Shown here piece by piece: positions 27,485-36,695 of a stretch of DNA of 64,000 bases; position 1 is the first letter of the stretch, and each line of letters starts with the position of its first letter. The stretch comes from [Lactobacillus] rogosae. Its GTDB lineage: Bacteria > Bacillota > Clostridia > Lachnospirales > Lachnospiraceae. The notes under the pieces were generated by a model, which saw nothing but the letters and a program-made list of their open reading frames with translations, had not been told where the DNA came from and did no database searches. Made by a program: the position numbers and the translations under genes. The stretch lies in contig FONU01000010.1 in the NCBI GenBank assembly GCA_900112995.1, forward strand, positions 62,001 through 126,000, read 5' to 3'.

Positions 27485-28276
27485 TTAATCTGTAAAGTCC
27501 TGCCACTGGGACTTTTCAATCGGGCTTGTTACTATACATTCAGGGGCTGGGGACAATATGTGCCTTACCACCTTAAAGATTTGGCCGGCATCACACAGGA
27601 GGCTGTCGGCATCTGCGAATTTTACTCTGGTCATTGCATTACATTCTAATAATGCCTGGTCAAGCTTTACAAAGTCTTCTGATATATGTGGCTGGATAGC
27701 ATTGTAATGCTTTCTTACATATACTGTCTTTATAGATTTATCTGGCATAATTATCTGTAGTTTCATTGGTTTGTCTGACAGTCTGTTAGGTATGTTAAGC
27801 ACTTCTTCAACGCTGTGAATGTATGTATTACGCTCATTGCCAACTCCTATAAGAAGTATCTTTCCACCACAGTCTTTTAAGCGGTCATAACAGCCGCCCG
27901 GTGTACAAGGTGTGTTATTGTATTCTTCACCTGCAAGATATTCTTTGGCACTTACACCTATTCCTGCCATACTGTGTGTTGGGTGAAGTGAACGTATTAC
28001 CCCATCTCTTTTAAGAAACAGATTAGTAAGTATCCCAACACAGGACGGCGTAACCGCTGGGTCGTATACTGGATTGTCCTCGTTAATATTTTTCCATGTA
28101 TGGGTTGGAAGCAGTAAAAGTCCGTCCTTAAAATATTCTATTAGGGCATCAAGCACTGTATCTGCCCTGCCTTCTACTTCCCCTATGGATTTCATTGAAG
28201 AATGAACAAGTATTGTTTCTTTTCCTGTAAGCCCCATAGCCTTTAAATATTCTTCTAAATCTTCCTTTGTATACAT
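27485..28276 (-). CDS. AAC(3)/YokD-family N-acetyltransferase
   Basis: This 263-residue protein of the aminoglycoside 3-N-acetyltransferase family has the motifs ILVHSSMKSIGEVEG near residue 23, LLLPTHTW near 55, HPTHSMAGIG near 100 and GCYDRL...GGKILLIGVGNERNTYIHSVEE near 130-160 with the catalytic histidine. Chromosomal members include YokD, whose natural substrate is not aminoglycosides, so resistance should not be assumed. The ATG at 28276 is preferred over a GTG four codons earlier because agtgaggg precedes it. No mobile element carries it. It lies 52 bases behind the MATE gene at 28329 and may be cotranscribed. Confidence 0.85.
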   Translation of the reverse strand: MYTKEDLEEYLKAMGLTGKETILVHSSMKSIGEVEGRADTVLDALIEYFKDGLLLLPTHTWKNINEDNPVYDPAVTPSCVGILTNLFLKRDGVIRSLHPTHSMAGIGVSAKEYLAGEEYNNTPCTPGGCYDRLKDCGGKILLIGVGNERNTYIHSVEEVLNIPNRLSDKPMKLQIIMPDKSIKTVYVRKHYNAIQPHISEDFVKLDQALLECNAMTRVKFADADSLLCDAGQIFKVVRHILSPAPECIVTSPIEKSQWQDFTD

Positions 28277-28328
28277 ACTAACCCTCACTTCTTGTAATTT
28301 AATCCATCATTGATTATATATTGGATAA

Positions 28329-29678
28329 TCATTCTTTGTTTCTTACCTTTTTTCTTACAAATACAAGACATATTGCCTGCATTACAATTGTTATAAACCA
28401 CGAAGCTGGATACGATATGAATAACTCATACAGACTTCTATGGCTTGGGAATACACCATATATCCACACAAGTCTTGTCCCAACTGTACCTACAATTGAA
28501 AGGACCATAGGAACTGCTGAATAACCTACTCCGCGCATAGCTCCTGGAAGCATATCCATAATGCCACACAGAAAATATGGTATTGTCGATATTGAAAGTA
28601 TCTCCATACCACACTCTATAACCTCACTCTGGTTCGTGTATATACCAAGTATCTGGCGTCCTAAAATGTATGAACCACCACCGATAACTACTGACACTAT
28701 AACCGAAAGTATCATACAGTCAATTAACACCTTATCCATTCGCTTGAATTTTCTAACGCCATAATTCTGGCTCGTAAAGCTCATACACGCCTGTGTTATT
28801 GAGTTGACAGACACATAAAGAAAGCCAAGTATATTATTAGCGGCTGTATAACCTGCCATTGCTATCTCGCCAAATGAATTAACTGATGATTGAAGCAATA
28901 CATTTGAAAAGTTAATAACAGTACTCTGTATTCCTGCTGGAAGTCCTACACTTAGTATCTGTAAAAGGTAATATTTTCTTATTCTTAAATCCCTTATTCT
29001 TAACTTGTAATCTGACTCTGTTGTCATAAGGCATCTTATTACAAGAATACACGATATAAGCTGTGAAGTAACTGTTCCTATAGCAACACCTGCAACACCC
29101 ATTTTAAATATTATCACAAGCACAAGGTCTAAAACCGCATTGGTAGAACCTGCTATTATAAGATACATAAGTGGTCTTTTCGTGTCACCTACTGCCCTTA
29201 ATATTGCCGCTCCATAGTTATAAAGCATAAAAAATGGCATACCACAAAAATACAGTCTTAAATACAGTGCTGCCTGTCCAATTACATCATCTGGTGTGTC
29301 AATAAGGACAAGTGCCTCTCTTGCGGCAGCAATGCCAATAATGCACATAACAACACCACTTATTGCCGCAAGTGCTATGGCTGTATGGACTGTCTCCGAC
29401 ATTTCTTTAGCTTTGCCTGTTGCATAAAATCTTGCCGCAAGTACATTTGCTCCTAGTGAAACACCTATAAAAAGATTGGTAAACGTACTAATCAGTGCCG
29501 TTGTGGAGCCTACCGCGGCAAGTGCAGTACTGCCTGTGAATCTTCCAACAACAATTATATCTACAGCATTAAACATAAGCTGTAACATACCTGAAAGCAT
29601 TAACGGAAGTGCAAAGGAAATTAGCTTATCCATTAATGTACCATTACACATATCTATTTCATATTTATTATTTTTCAC
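28329..29678 (-). CDS. MATE-family efflux transporter
   Basis: This 449-residue, twelve-helix MATE pump has the signature FALPLMLSGMLQLMFNAVDIIVVGRF in helix 1 and SVGLPAGIQSTVINFSNVLLQ in the second half. It is the third MATE gene within 11.5 kb. An 87-nt conserved element (copy B) ends 23 bases upstream of the start, in the same orientation. The AAC(3)-like gene follows 52 bases downstream, so pump and acetyltransferase may form a detoxification pair; this is inference from spacing. Confidence 0.93.
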   Translation of the reverse strand: MKNNKYEIDMCNGTLMDKLISFALPLMLSGMLQLMFNAVDIIVVGRFTGSTALAAVGSTTALISTFTNLFIGVSLGANVLAARFYATGKAKEMSETVHTAIALAAISGVVMCIIGIAAAREALVLIDTPDDVIGQAALYLRLYFCGMPFFMLYNYGAAILRAVGDTKRPLMYLIIAGSTNAVLDLVLVIIFKMGVAGVAIGTVTSQLISCILVIRCLMTTESDYKLRIRDLRIRKYYLLQILSVGLPAGIQSTVINFSNVLLQSSVNSFGEIAMAGYTAANNILGFLYVSVNSITQACMSFTSQNYGVRKFKRMDKVLIDCMILSVIVSVVIGGGSYILGRQILGIYTNQSEVIECGMEILSISTIPYFLCGIMDMLPGAMRGVGYSAVPMVLSIVGTVGTRLVWIYGVFPSHRSLYELFISYPASWFITIVMQAICLVFVRKKVRNKE

Positions 29679-29700
29679 AACTTTATCCTCTTTCTATATA

Positions 29701-29792
29701 TAAACAAGAATGTGCAACGCACATTCTAACACCGAGCACAGCCGCTTACGACATACTACAGCTTCGAGCGAGTGTGCATCATCGGCACATAA
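29701..29792 (-). repeat. 87-nt conserved element, copy B
   Basis: This is the same layout as copy A: first hairpin tgtgcc-gatgat-gcaca, centre with cgaagctgtagta-tgtcg and ctcgg, and final hairpin gaatgtgc-gtt-gcacattc followed by ttgttta. It lies directly before the MATE gene at 28329. Confidence 0.7.
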
Positions 29793-29829
29793 CATCTGTT
29801 AATAATCAGAAAGACATTACTACATTTTA

Positions 29830-31140
29830 TTAGCAGAACTTCTGTTTATTAATGACTACATCCTTAATCGTGTCTGGACGACCGTTTAAAGGTTCAATCT
29901 TAGCGAATTCCTTACAGTCTGTACACACAATGCCATCCATATCAATATTTCTGAAGTATGGAACATCTTCTTCATTATCCATAGCTATTGTTTCATTACG
30001 GTTAAGCAGGTTGAGTACATAACCCATAGTAAGTATAACTGCCTCACCCTTTATATTAACCATATCGATATTGCGTATTGTGATATTCTCAACAACACCG
30101 CCTCTGCCTAGTGCACTCTTTATTCTTACACCTACATCCGTACCTATAAATGTGCAGTTCTCAACAAGTATATCCTTAACACCTCTTGACATTTCACTTC
30201 CGATTACGAAACCACCATGTCCTTCATTAACAACACAATCGTGTATATATATATTACTGCAAGGTCCATCTATTGTTCTTGCGATTGCATTCTTGCCTGC
30301 TTTGATACATATTGCATCATCACCTGTCTCAAATACACTATGGTGAATATGGACATTAGTACAAGACTCTACATCAATACCATCACCATTCTGTGCATAA
30401 TAAGGATTGCGTACCTTAATATTGTCAATTGTGACATTCTCACAGAAAAATGGATGTATATTCCAGGCTGGTGAATTCATAAATGTTACACCACTTAAAA
30501 GTACGTTAGTACAATGACGCAGGCTCACCATTACTGGTCTGTAGAAATCATAATAATCTCTTGCTTCTTCTAAAGCTTCATCTTTATCTGACTGGATATT
30601 CTTCTCATTACCAAGAAGGCTTGATTTAGTAGGCATCCATATCTGTGTTTCTTTAGTTTCAAATACGTTATCACTCTTTTTTAGAAGCTGTTCCCACTGT
30701 TTATCTGTTACCTTGAACTTCTTAACCGGACGCCATTCATCACCACTTCCGTCAACCATACCCATACCTGTAATTGCAACATTTACCGCATTCTCTGCTG
30801 TAATAGGTGATACAGTTCTTATGCATGGCTGTCCCTCATAATTAGTTATAATTAAAGGATAATCTTCTTTGGATTTTATGAACTTAAGAAGTCCCTGACT
30901 TTCAATTCTTATGCTTACATCTGATAAAAGACGTATTGGTGCACTTGCCCATATTCCTTTAGGAATTACAATTGTACCACCACCATTTTCTGAAAGTTCT
31001 TTTACCTTATCATTAATTACTCTGGCATTATGTCTTCCTGTTTCAATATCAAGCTTTCCGCTTATTGCTCCACAATCACTTAATAATACCTCAAGTCTTT
31101 TAAACTGGGGAACAGTTACCTTATAATCTTCTCTATACAT
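29830..31140 (-). CDS. Glycoside hydrolase family 28 (polygalacturonase)
   Basis: This 436-residue right-handed beta-helix enzyme hydrolyses polygalacturonan or oligogalacturonides. The four GH28 motifs are present: NGDGID (in place of NTD), TGDDAIC, GHGGFVIGS and VRIKS, around residues 255-345. The ATG at 31140 (ggagaaag site) is chosen; the longer form to 31215 lacks one. There is no signal peptide, so it probably works inside the cell on imported oligomers as an exo-enzyme. Together with KDG kinase at 4612 it points to pectin use. Confidence 0.92.
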   Translation of the reverse strand: MYREDYKVTVPQFKRLEVLLSDCGAISGKLDIETGRHNARVINDKVKELSENGGGTIVIPKGIWASAPIRLLSDVSIRIESQGLLKFIKSKEDYPLIITNYEGQPCIRTVSPITAENAVNVAITGMGMVDGSGDEWRPVKKFKVTDKQWEQLLKKSDNVFETKETQIWMPTKSSLLGNEKNIQSDKDEALEEARDYYDFYRPVMVSLRHCTNVLLSGVTFMNSPAWNIHPFFCENVTIDNIKVRNPYYAQNGDGIDVESCTNVHIHHSVFETGDDAICIKAGKNAIARTIDGPCSNIYIHDCVVNEGHGGFVIGSEMSRGVKDILVENCTFIGTDVGVRIKSALGRGGVVENITIRNIDMVNIKGEAVILTMGYVLNLLNRNETIAMDNEEDVPYFRNIDMDGIVCTDCKEFAKIEPLNGRPDTIKDVVINKQKFC

Positions 31141-31313
31141 TCTTTCTCCATTCTGCCTGTTTCTGGCTTTAACATTTTGACTGCATAAACACTGATTGCA
31201 TACTATTATATACAATTGTTTACTATTATTTGTTGTTATTTCCTTCTATATTTGATATTAACATTTACAATTAGAGTAATCAATGAAAGGATAATATTCA
31301 TCGATGCAAAATA

Positions 31314-32033
31314 TCAAATACTGTTATGAAACTTTCTTAAATCCTCTATTTCATCACATAACTCCCTGCTTGAACACGTTGAACAATCCATAACCAGCCC
31401 ATTGAATATATGGTTAAGTGAATCCGTTATCTGCTCACATCTGCCTGCAAACTGCTTAAGCATTTTATAATCTGCACTATCTGATGTAATAAAGTATATC
31501 TTTACAGCCTCAACTTCTTCTCTTGTCTTATAAGCCCTTATAAGCTCTGAACCTATATTAGAAAAGCTTATATTACTATTTACAGCTTCCTTTGATATTC
31601 TTACCGGCTCTCTTTCTTTAACTGATGATATTCTCATCATAAATCCATCCGGATATGTATTGTATCTTACATAATCGACAGCTCTCATAACTGCATATAA
31701 TGCACCTTTTTTAGTGTCATCAAGCACATTTTCCTTAAGCCTTATAAATGTAAGTCTTGCATATGGTATATCTTTGTCAATGCTTGTCATATCATCACCT
31801 ATAAGATACACTCCGTCTGTATCAACGACAGCTTTATCCGTAGTAAATGCCAATGCACTCACAGCCTCATTCATTCCGCCGCCAAGTTCGTATGCCATAT
31901 CACTTCTTAACACAAGCTTCTCTTTATCATTCATCTTCCAGTGCGTATTATTATCAAGTGTCTTGCACTCTCCATATGCCTTTATATTCTGCATTACACA
32001 GGCTATATCCTTATCATATAACTTCATACTCAT
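31314..32033 (-). CDS. Protein of unknown function, last gene of the dehydratase-like operon
   Basis: This 239-residue soluble protein has no function I can name with confidence. Near the C-terminus it carries a cysteine group CSTCSSRELCDEI followed by FH, suitable for a metal or Fe-S site. Proteins with this tail are sometimes described as related to the acetyl-CoA synthase beta subunit (CdhC), and a CooC-like ATPase in the same operon would fit, but the link is weak. Its start overlaps the stop of the 59-residue membrane protein (ATGA), so it is coupled to the operon. Confidence 0.6.
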   Translation of the reverse strand: MSMKLYDKDIACVMQNIKAYGECKTLDNNTHWKMNDKEKLVLRSDMAYELGGGMNEAVSALAFTTDKAVVDTDGVYLIGDDMTSIDKDIPYARLTFIRLKENVLDDTKKGALYAVMRAVDYVRYNTYPDGFMMRISSVKEREPVRISKEAVNSNISFSNIGSELIRAYKTREEVEAVKIYFITSDSADYKMLKQFAGRCEQITDSLNHIFNGLVMDCSTCSSRELCDEIEDLRKFHNSI

Positions 32034-32209
32034 TTATTCTTCTTATCTGCCTCACGTCTGTTCTTTGACCAGTTATAATATGCCGTAAGCGGCTTTATAA
32101 GCTTTGAGGCAAATTTCATATCAAGATTAAAGAAATATATAAAAAGGCTGAGTATAAACAGCACCGCAATAACAATCGCTATTATTCCAATTATCTTTAA
32201 TATTATCAT
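32030..32209 (-). CDS. Small membrane protein, 59 residues
   Basis: This is a short gene coupled on both sides: its ATG overlaps the stop of the activase gene (ATGA) and its TGA overlaps the start of the next gene. The peptide begins MIILKIIGIIAIVIAVLF and has one long membrane helix (about residues 2-27), then a basic tail (SKNRREADKKNK). It may tether the complex to the membrane. It is easily missed because of its length. I do not recognise a family. Confidence 0.75.
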   Translation of the reverse strand: MIILKIIGIIAIVIAVLFILSLFIYFFNLDMKFASKLIKPLTAYYNWSKNRREADKKNK

Positions 32210-33003
32210 CTGGCCATTCCTTTCTGTCTGGCATATTCAGCCGCTCCTAAAGCACCCATAAGCTGTGGATCTATAGGCAGTTCTACAGCCTTAACCTTTA
32301 ATACCTTCTCTATAGCCTGCTTTAAGCCCTCATTCTTAGCACAGCCGCCTGTAAGTGTAACTGAGTCAACAACTCCTGCCTTCTTAGCCATTACAAAACA
32401 TCTCTTTGCTACCGAAAGCTCAATTCCTGCGGCTATCTCCTCCATTGGCTTTCCTTCTCCTACAAGTGAGATTACCTCACTCTCTGCAAATACAGCACAT
32501 TGTGCTGTTATAGGGATAACATTTTTAGCTGTTAAAGAAAGCTTGGAGAACTCATCAAGGCTCATCTCAAATGCCCTTGCCATTGACTCAAAAAATCTTC
32601 CTGTACCAGCCGCACATTTATCATTCATTGAGAAATTAAGCACTGTTCCATCTGTATCTATAGCTATACCCTTAACGTCCTGCCCGCCTATATCTATTAT
32701 CGCCTTAACATCTGGTGCGGCAATGTGAACTCCCATAGCGTGACAGCTTATCTCTGATATATTCTCGTCAGCAAATGGTACTTTATTACGTCCATAGCCT
32801 GTTCCAATAAGATAATCAAGTTCGTCTGCACTATTAAGCCCATCTACTAAAGCTACAGCCTCATCTAAGCTGTCTTTAGCACTAAGCACTGGATTAATTC
32901 TGCTTCTTTTAGTGATATTTGCTACTATTTTTCCTGTTTCATCTAATATAACGCATTTGGTGTAAGTACTTCCTGCATCACAACCGCCATAATATTTAGC
33001 CAT
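32206..33003 (-). CDS. 2-hydroxyacyl-CoA dehydratase activase (BadF/HgdC type)
   Basis: This 265-residue ASKHA-fold ATPase drives low-potential electrons into a partner Fe-S enzyme by ATP hydrolysis. Visible are the phosphate loop GGCDAGSTYTKCVIL near residue 7, IDIGGQDVKGI near 105, and the two cysteines that bind the bridging [4Fe-4S] of the dimer: NDKCAAGTGRF (about 128) and TAQCAVFAESEV (about 167). VTLTGGCAKNEG closes the nucleotide site. It lies 31 bases after a dehydratase-like subunit gene, its expected partner. Confidence 0.92.
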   Translation of the reverse strand: MAKYYGGCDAGSTYTKCVILDETGKIVANITKRSRINPVLSAKDSLDEAVALVDGLNSADELDYLIGTGYGRNKVPFADENISEISCHAMGVHIAAPDVKAIIDIGGQDVKGIAIDTDGTVLNFSMNDKCAAGTGRFFESMARAFEMSLDEFSKLSLTAKNVIPITAQCAVFAESEVISLVGEGKPMEEIAAGIELSVAKRCFVMAKKAGVVDSVTLTGGCAKNEGLKQAIEKVLKVKAVELPIDPQLMGALGAAEYARQKGMAR

Positions 33004-33034
33004 ATTATTATTCCTTTCTTATCTTTATGAATTC

Positions 33035-34573
33035 TTACCAGTTCTGTGAGTCGTCAAAATCTTCCAATGTAGGGTCAAGCGGCTCTTCACGGAATACAGT
33101 TCTCATATATCTGTTGATTTCTGTCCTCATATCTCTTCTGCTGCCGTCCTCAGGACACATAAGATTATGTGTTACCCATATAAGATGTACGCCGTGCTTT
33201 CTTGCTTCTTCCTCAAATAAGCCGTGATATCCTGACATTGATTTACAGCCCATATGTACATACATAATAACTATGTCTATATTAAACATCTCACAATAAC
33301 GCCATAACGCTTCAACACCTGTTTCATAGCCGCCATTAGAACGATTACGCATAATCATATTCTCATACAGATATGCAAGGTCAAGCATTGCCTGATGTTT
33401 ATCCTCTGTATTGACCATCTCTGTTGATACCATACTTAACATATCGGTTATTGTAACTATACCCCAGCAGTTAAGCAGCCATATTGGAAGTGCTGTATAA
33501 TATGCCGCCTGAACACCCCACGTCATAGCACGGTGTCGGTATTCCCTTGCCGCAAGCTCTTTCTTCTTATAGCCTTGCATAGCCATTCTTGTGAGCTTCT
33601 TATCCATATCAAGAAATGCCTGGTTTCTTCCGCCTGCCGCCTGATATACACCATATCTGTAAAGTGCAAGTGTAACACCCATAACCTGCGGATAGTCAGT
33701 CTTTGAGATTTCCATCCATTCAAGGAATTCTTCTGTCTCTGCATTGAACCTTTTCATACTCTTAAAGAAAGCATCCCAGTTAAACTTTTCTCCTGTCTGC
33801 TCCTCAATAAAATGTATTGCATTGACAACTTCTTCTGCCGCATATTCCTGCACGCTTTCCTGCCTGTGCCTTATAGGGACAGCAAGCTGGAATGTTGGAA
33901 TCTTAAATGAGCGTGCCTCAATTCCATTTCCCATAAGACTTCCATCACAGGTTGTATTACACTGTACAGCACAACAGCCAATAAGCGGGAAATCGTCTGC
34001 AAGTGCAACTCCAAGCTCTGCCGCCGGCATAGGACATACATCTGTCGGAACTCCATATTCGTGTGTTACATCAACATAATAGCTAACTCCATTCTGCGAC
34101 ATCATTGAGCTTGTATACACGGCTGGAACTTCAACTGAAAGCCACACAAGATTAGGAAATCCACCCATAAGTGTACTCATCATATTCTCATCAAAAAGAA
34201 CAATCTTCTTATTAAGTTCCTTATCATTGCCGATTGCAGGGTCTGCCCTAAATATCTGTCCAAGCATACCACATATATCTGTAACAATAAGTCCCAGTGC
34301 CTGATGTGCCATACGAAGCTGTAAGCCTCTCATTCCTTCCGTATGCCTGTCCATAAAATCAGGCAGTGCAAGATAATTAAGCATCCAGCGGTATCTGAAA
34401 AAGCCTTTTATATTATTAGGTTTTATTATAAATGTAATCAAAGTTTTCCAATATCCAAGCCACCTTACATAGTCATACCATGTATCTTTGAAACCTCTCC
34501 ATTCACGTCTTTTCTTAGGTTTCTTACCAGTATAGAACTTACCAAGCGGCTCACTTCCAAGTTTACCTGACAT
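33035..34573 (-). CDS. 2-hydroxyacyl-CoA dehydratase / benzoyl-CoA reductase-like subunit (HgdB type)
   Basis: This 512-residue protein of the HgdB/FldB/BcrB superfamily binds an Fe-S cluster reduced by the activase. Cysteine groups lie in IGCCAVQCNTTCDG near residue 200 and HMGCKSMSGYHG near 448, the latter matching the family's GCK block; the tail SRRDMRTEINRYMR resembles the DxRxxxRI ending. The protein is longer than ordinary dehydratase subunits (about 380-430). The start at 34573 has an agaaagga site. It is paired with a second, shorter subunit 108 bases upstream. The substrate is not apparent, and no CoA transferase is nearby. Confidence 0.85.
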   Translation of the reverse strand: MSGKLGSEPLGKFYTGKKPKKRREWRGFKDTWYDYVRWLGYWKTLITFIIKPNNIKGFFRYRWMLNYLALPDFMDRHTEGMRGLQLRMAHQALGLIVTDICGMLGQIFRADPAIGNDKELNKKIVLFDENMMSTLMGGFPNLVWLSVEVPAVYTSSMMSQNGVSYYVDVTHEYGVPTDVCPMPAAELGVALADDFPLIGCCAVQCNTTCDGSLMGNGIEARSFKIPTFQLAVPIRHRQESVQEYAAEEVVNAIHFIEEQTGEKFNWDAFFKSMKRFNAETEEFLEWMEISKTDYPQVMGVTLALYRYGVYQAAGGRNQAFLDMDKKLTRMAMQGYKKKELAAREYRHRAMTWGVQAAYYTALPIWLLNCWGIVTITDMLSMVSTEMVNTEDKHQAMLDLAYLYENMIMRNRSNGGYETGVEALWRYCEMFNIDIVIMYVHMGCKSMSGYHGLFEEEARKHGVHLIWVTHNLMCPEDGSRRDMRTEINRYMRTVFREEPLDPTLEDFDDSQNW

Positions 34574-34681
34574 AGCCAATCCTTTCTTAACCATATATCT
34601 GTATTTTTATTGTTAATTTCTTAAATGTATTCTTTCAGTCATACATTTACATCTTAATATTTACATCTTATTATTCATTTA

Positions 34682-35863
34682 TTATTTTTTAAGCTTCTTA
34701 AGCTCAAGGCTCTCAACAAATGCCTGTATTCGTGTCCTTATCTGTCCCGAATTACCTGCTACATAAGGTCTGTCAATTGATAACACCGGATATCCGTATT
34801 CTTCACGCATAATATGAAATGCCGAAGCTCTCTCATATCCCCAGTAATCGCAGAACTTTATCTGCTGGTATATAAGCCCGTCTGCCTTGTATTCTTTGGC
34901 AATGCTGTCTACATATTCCTGACGTTCCTTAATCTTAGCTGTATTCATATAACGTGGACATTTGCCCCAGTGCATATACTGCCTGCATATCTGCATAAGT
35001 ACATCTTCCGTGTCATTAAGAATAATCTCGCTTCTTCCCGGAAGTGAACCAAAACAGAACCTGTCAGCAACAACTAACGCACCAGCCTCCTCACAAAGCT
35101 TTATAAGTTCTGGATTATCAATCTCCGAACCTACCATAACAACCTTTGCCCTGTAATTCTTCTTATCATCTGGCTGTCTTGTGCCCAACTCCTTAAGCGT
35201 ATCCTCCAGCTTTTCAATAAGTGCCTCTTTAGGACAGCAATATGTCGCAAGGCATAACACTGCGAATTCATAGCCTGTTATTCTTGGATTGTCTTCTTTT
35301 CTGTAGTCACCAATCTGTGTTATGAGCCTGCTTATCTTATTCTGCAAATCAACTGCCTTTCTTAATGCTTCATCTGATATATCAATTCCATACACCTTGT
35401 TAAGCGGCTCTAATACATGTGCCCTCATCTGCCTTACATAATGTCTTAAGGCTGTTTCATCGTCCTTCATAGGAACATCAGAATATTCCACAAAGAACTT
35501 TTCCTTGGAACATAAATTCTGTCTTTCTATATTCTCAACGCACCTGTTCATCTGTGCACACGCATCAGGTGCTATTATGCAGTCAAGAAATTCAAACCCT
35601 CCCTCGATTGCTCTTTCAAGTATGGCACGACAGCCCTCACAAAGCATACTGCTCATATAATATGTACCCATCTCTATAGAACCTGTTCTTGGTGCTCTAA
35701 GTCTTACCGAGAAACAGCCAGGAAGATTAATTAGTGGCTCTGGAATTTGAAAACAGACTGCTCCAATTGCAATACTGCCTTTATTCTGTGCTTCTCTTAC
35801 AAGGTCATTATTGACCTCCTCTAATAGTTTCTCAAAATAATATAAATGCTGTAAATCCTTCAA
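34682..35863 (-). CDS. 2-hydroxyacyl-CoA dehydratase-like second subunit
   Basis: This 393-residue member of the same superfamily has the usual subunit length. Cysteines likely to hold an Fe-S cluster are in PGCFSVRLRAPRTGS, MLCEGCRAIL near residue 75, DACAQMNRC near 100 and FCDYWGYERA near 340. The ending SIDRPYVAGNSGQIRTRIQAFVESL is the typical DxxxxxxxGQxRTRxxAFxE block. It follows the CooC-like ATPase by 16 bases. The pair of subunits plus the activase is the standard set for ATP-driven radical dehydration or reduction. Confidence 0.87.
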   Translation of the reverse strand: MKDLQHLYYFEKLLEEVNNDLVREAQNKGSIAIGAVCFQIPEPLINLPGCFSVRLRAPRTGSIEMGTYYMSSMLCEGCRAILERAIEGGFEFLDCIIAPDACAQMNRCVENIERQNLCSKEKFFVEYSDVPMKDDETALRHYVRQMRAHVLEPLNKVYGIDISDEALRKAVDLQNKISRLITQIGDYRKEDNPRITGYEFAVLCLATYCCPKEALIEKLEDTLKELGTRQPDDKKNYRAKVVMVGSEIDNPELIKLCEEAGALVVADRFCFGSLPGRSEIILNDTEDVLMQICRQYMHWGKCPRYMNTAKIKERQEYVDSIAKEYKADGLIYQQIKFCDYWGYERASAFHIMREEYGYPVLSIDRPYVAGNSGQIRTRIQAFVESLELKKLKK

Positions 35864-35879
35864 AAATATTCCTCCAATA

Positions 35880-36635
35880 CTATATCAAACCAATATTGCA
35901 AAGTGCCTCTGCCGCCCCTGCAACAATTCTGTCATCATCTGAAAGTGTAAGTATATTCTCGCCCTTAATATCTGCCTCTGCCAGTTTCATATCATTTTCA
36001 ATTACAGATAATAATGGAAGCCCACTTATATCCATAAGTTCTATCACTTTCTTATCCGGTATGCGGTTAACTATAACTCCAGCTTTCTCATACATAACAA
36101 GCTCATCTGCAACATTTTTAATAGTCTTAACTACCTGACAGCCTTTCTTGCTTGCATCTGTTACAAGCACAAGATGTGTAACCTTTTCCATAACACGCCT
36201 GTTAATCTGCTCAATTCCAGCCTCGCCGTCTATAACTACATAATCAAACTGTTCAGAAAGAAGTGTTATCACCTCTTTAAGATATGAATTAATCCGGCAG
36301 TAACAGCCGGCTGTTTCCGGTCTTCCTATCGCTATAAATGCATAGCCGTCCTGTTCTTTAATTGCATCATATATCTCATACTTCGCCTCACCTAACAGCT
36401 CAACGGCTGACTTGGTATCGCCGTCCTCTACATTTTTAATGACTTCTTTTCTTATATCATCTATTGTCTTGTCCACTTCTATGTTAAGCACTGTAGAAAG
36501 TCCAACCGCAGGGTCAGCATCAATCGCCAGTATCTTCTTATCTGGATATTTCTCTACAAGCACTTTAACAAATGCTCCTGCAAGCGAAGTCTTTCCAACG
36601 CCGCCCTTACCTGCTACTGCTACTATCTTTGTCAT
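35880..36635 (-). CDS. CooC-like P-loop ATPase (Fe-S/Ni maturation type)
   Basis: This 251-residue MinD/ParA-fold ATPase has the deviant Walker A GKGGVGKTSLAGAF at residues 9-22 and AIDADPAVGLSTVLN near 38, both typical of CooC, the ATPase that inserts nickel into CO dehydrogenase, and of related maturation factors. VVIDGEAGIEQINRRV near 135 is Walker B. It is the first gene of the operon that encodes the dehydratase-like subunits, activase, small membrane protein and a cysteine-tailed protein. It may load a metal cluster into that complex. No CO dehydrogenase is present here. Confidence 0.87.
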   Translation of the reverse strand: MTKIVAVAGKGGVGKTSLAGAFVKVLVEKYPDKKILAIDADPAVGLSTVLNIEVDKTIDDIRKEVIKNVEDGDTKSAVELLGEAKYEIYDAIKEQDGYAFIAIGRPETAGCYCRINSYLKEVITLLSEQFDYVVIDGEAGIEQINRRVMEKVTHLVLVTDASKKGCQVVKTIKNVADELVMYEKAGVIVNRIPDKKVIELMDISGLPLLSVIENDMKLAEADIKGENILTLSDDDRIVAGAAEALCNIGLI

Positions 36636-36695
36636 AATAATCCTCTTTTCTGTGCACTATTCTATATAACCTGACTGTGCCTATGCACACTTTTT

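Noticed and set aside
27485-28276. Acquired aminoglycoside resistance gene
   Set aside because: The family match is good, but base composition equals the neighbours, no integron or transposon is present, and chromosomal YokD-like relatives are not resistance genes.
31249-31320. 11-bp perfect inverted repeat (tatttgatatt/aatatcaaata) as terminator of the dehydratase-like operon
   Set aside because: The loop is about 50 bases, the stem is almost all A-T and no T-run follows on the minus strand; it may be chance in AT-rich DNA.
32206-36635. Phenyllactate/2-hydroxyglutarate fermentation operon
   Set aside because: The required CoA transferase or ligase and dehydrogenase genes are missing, and one subunit is much longer than in those pathways.
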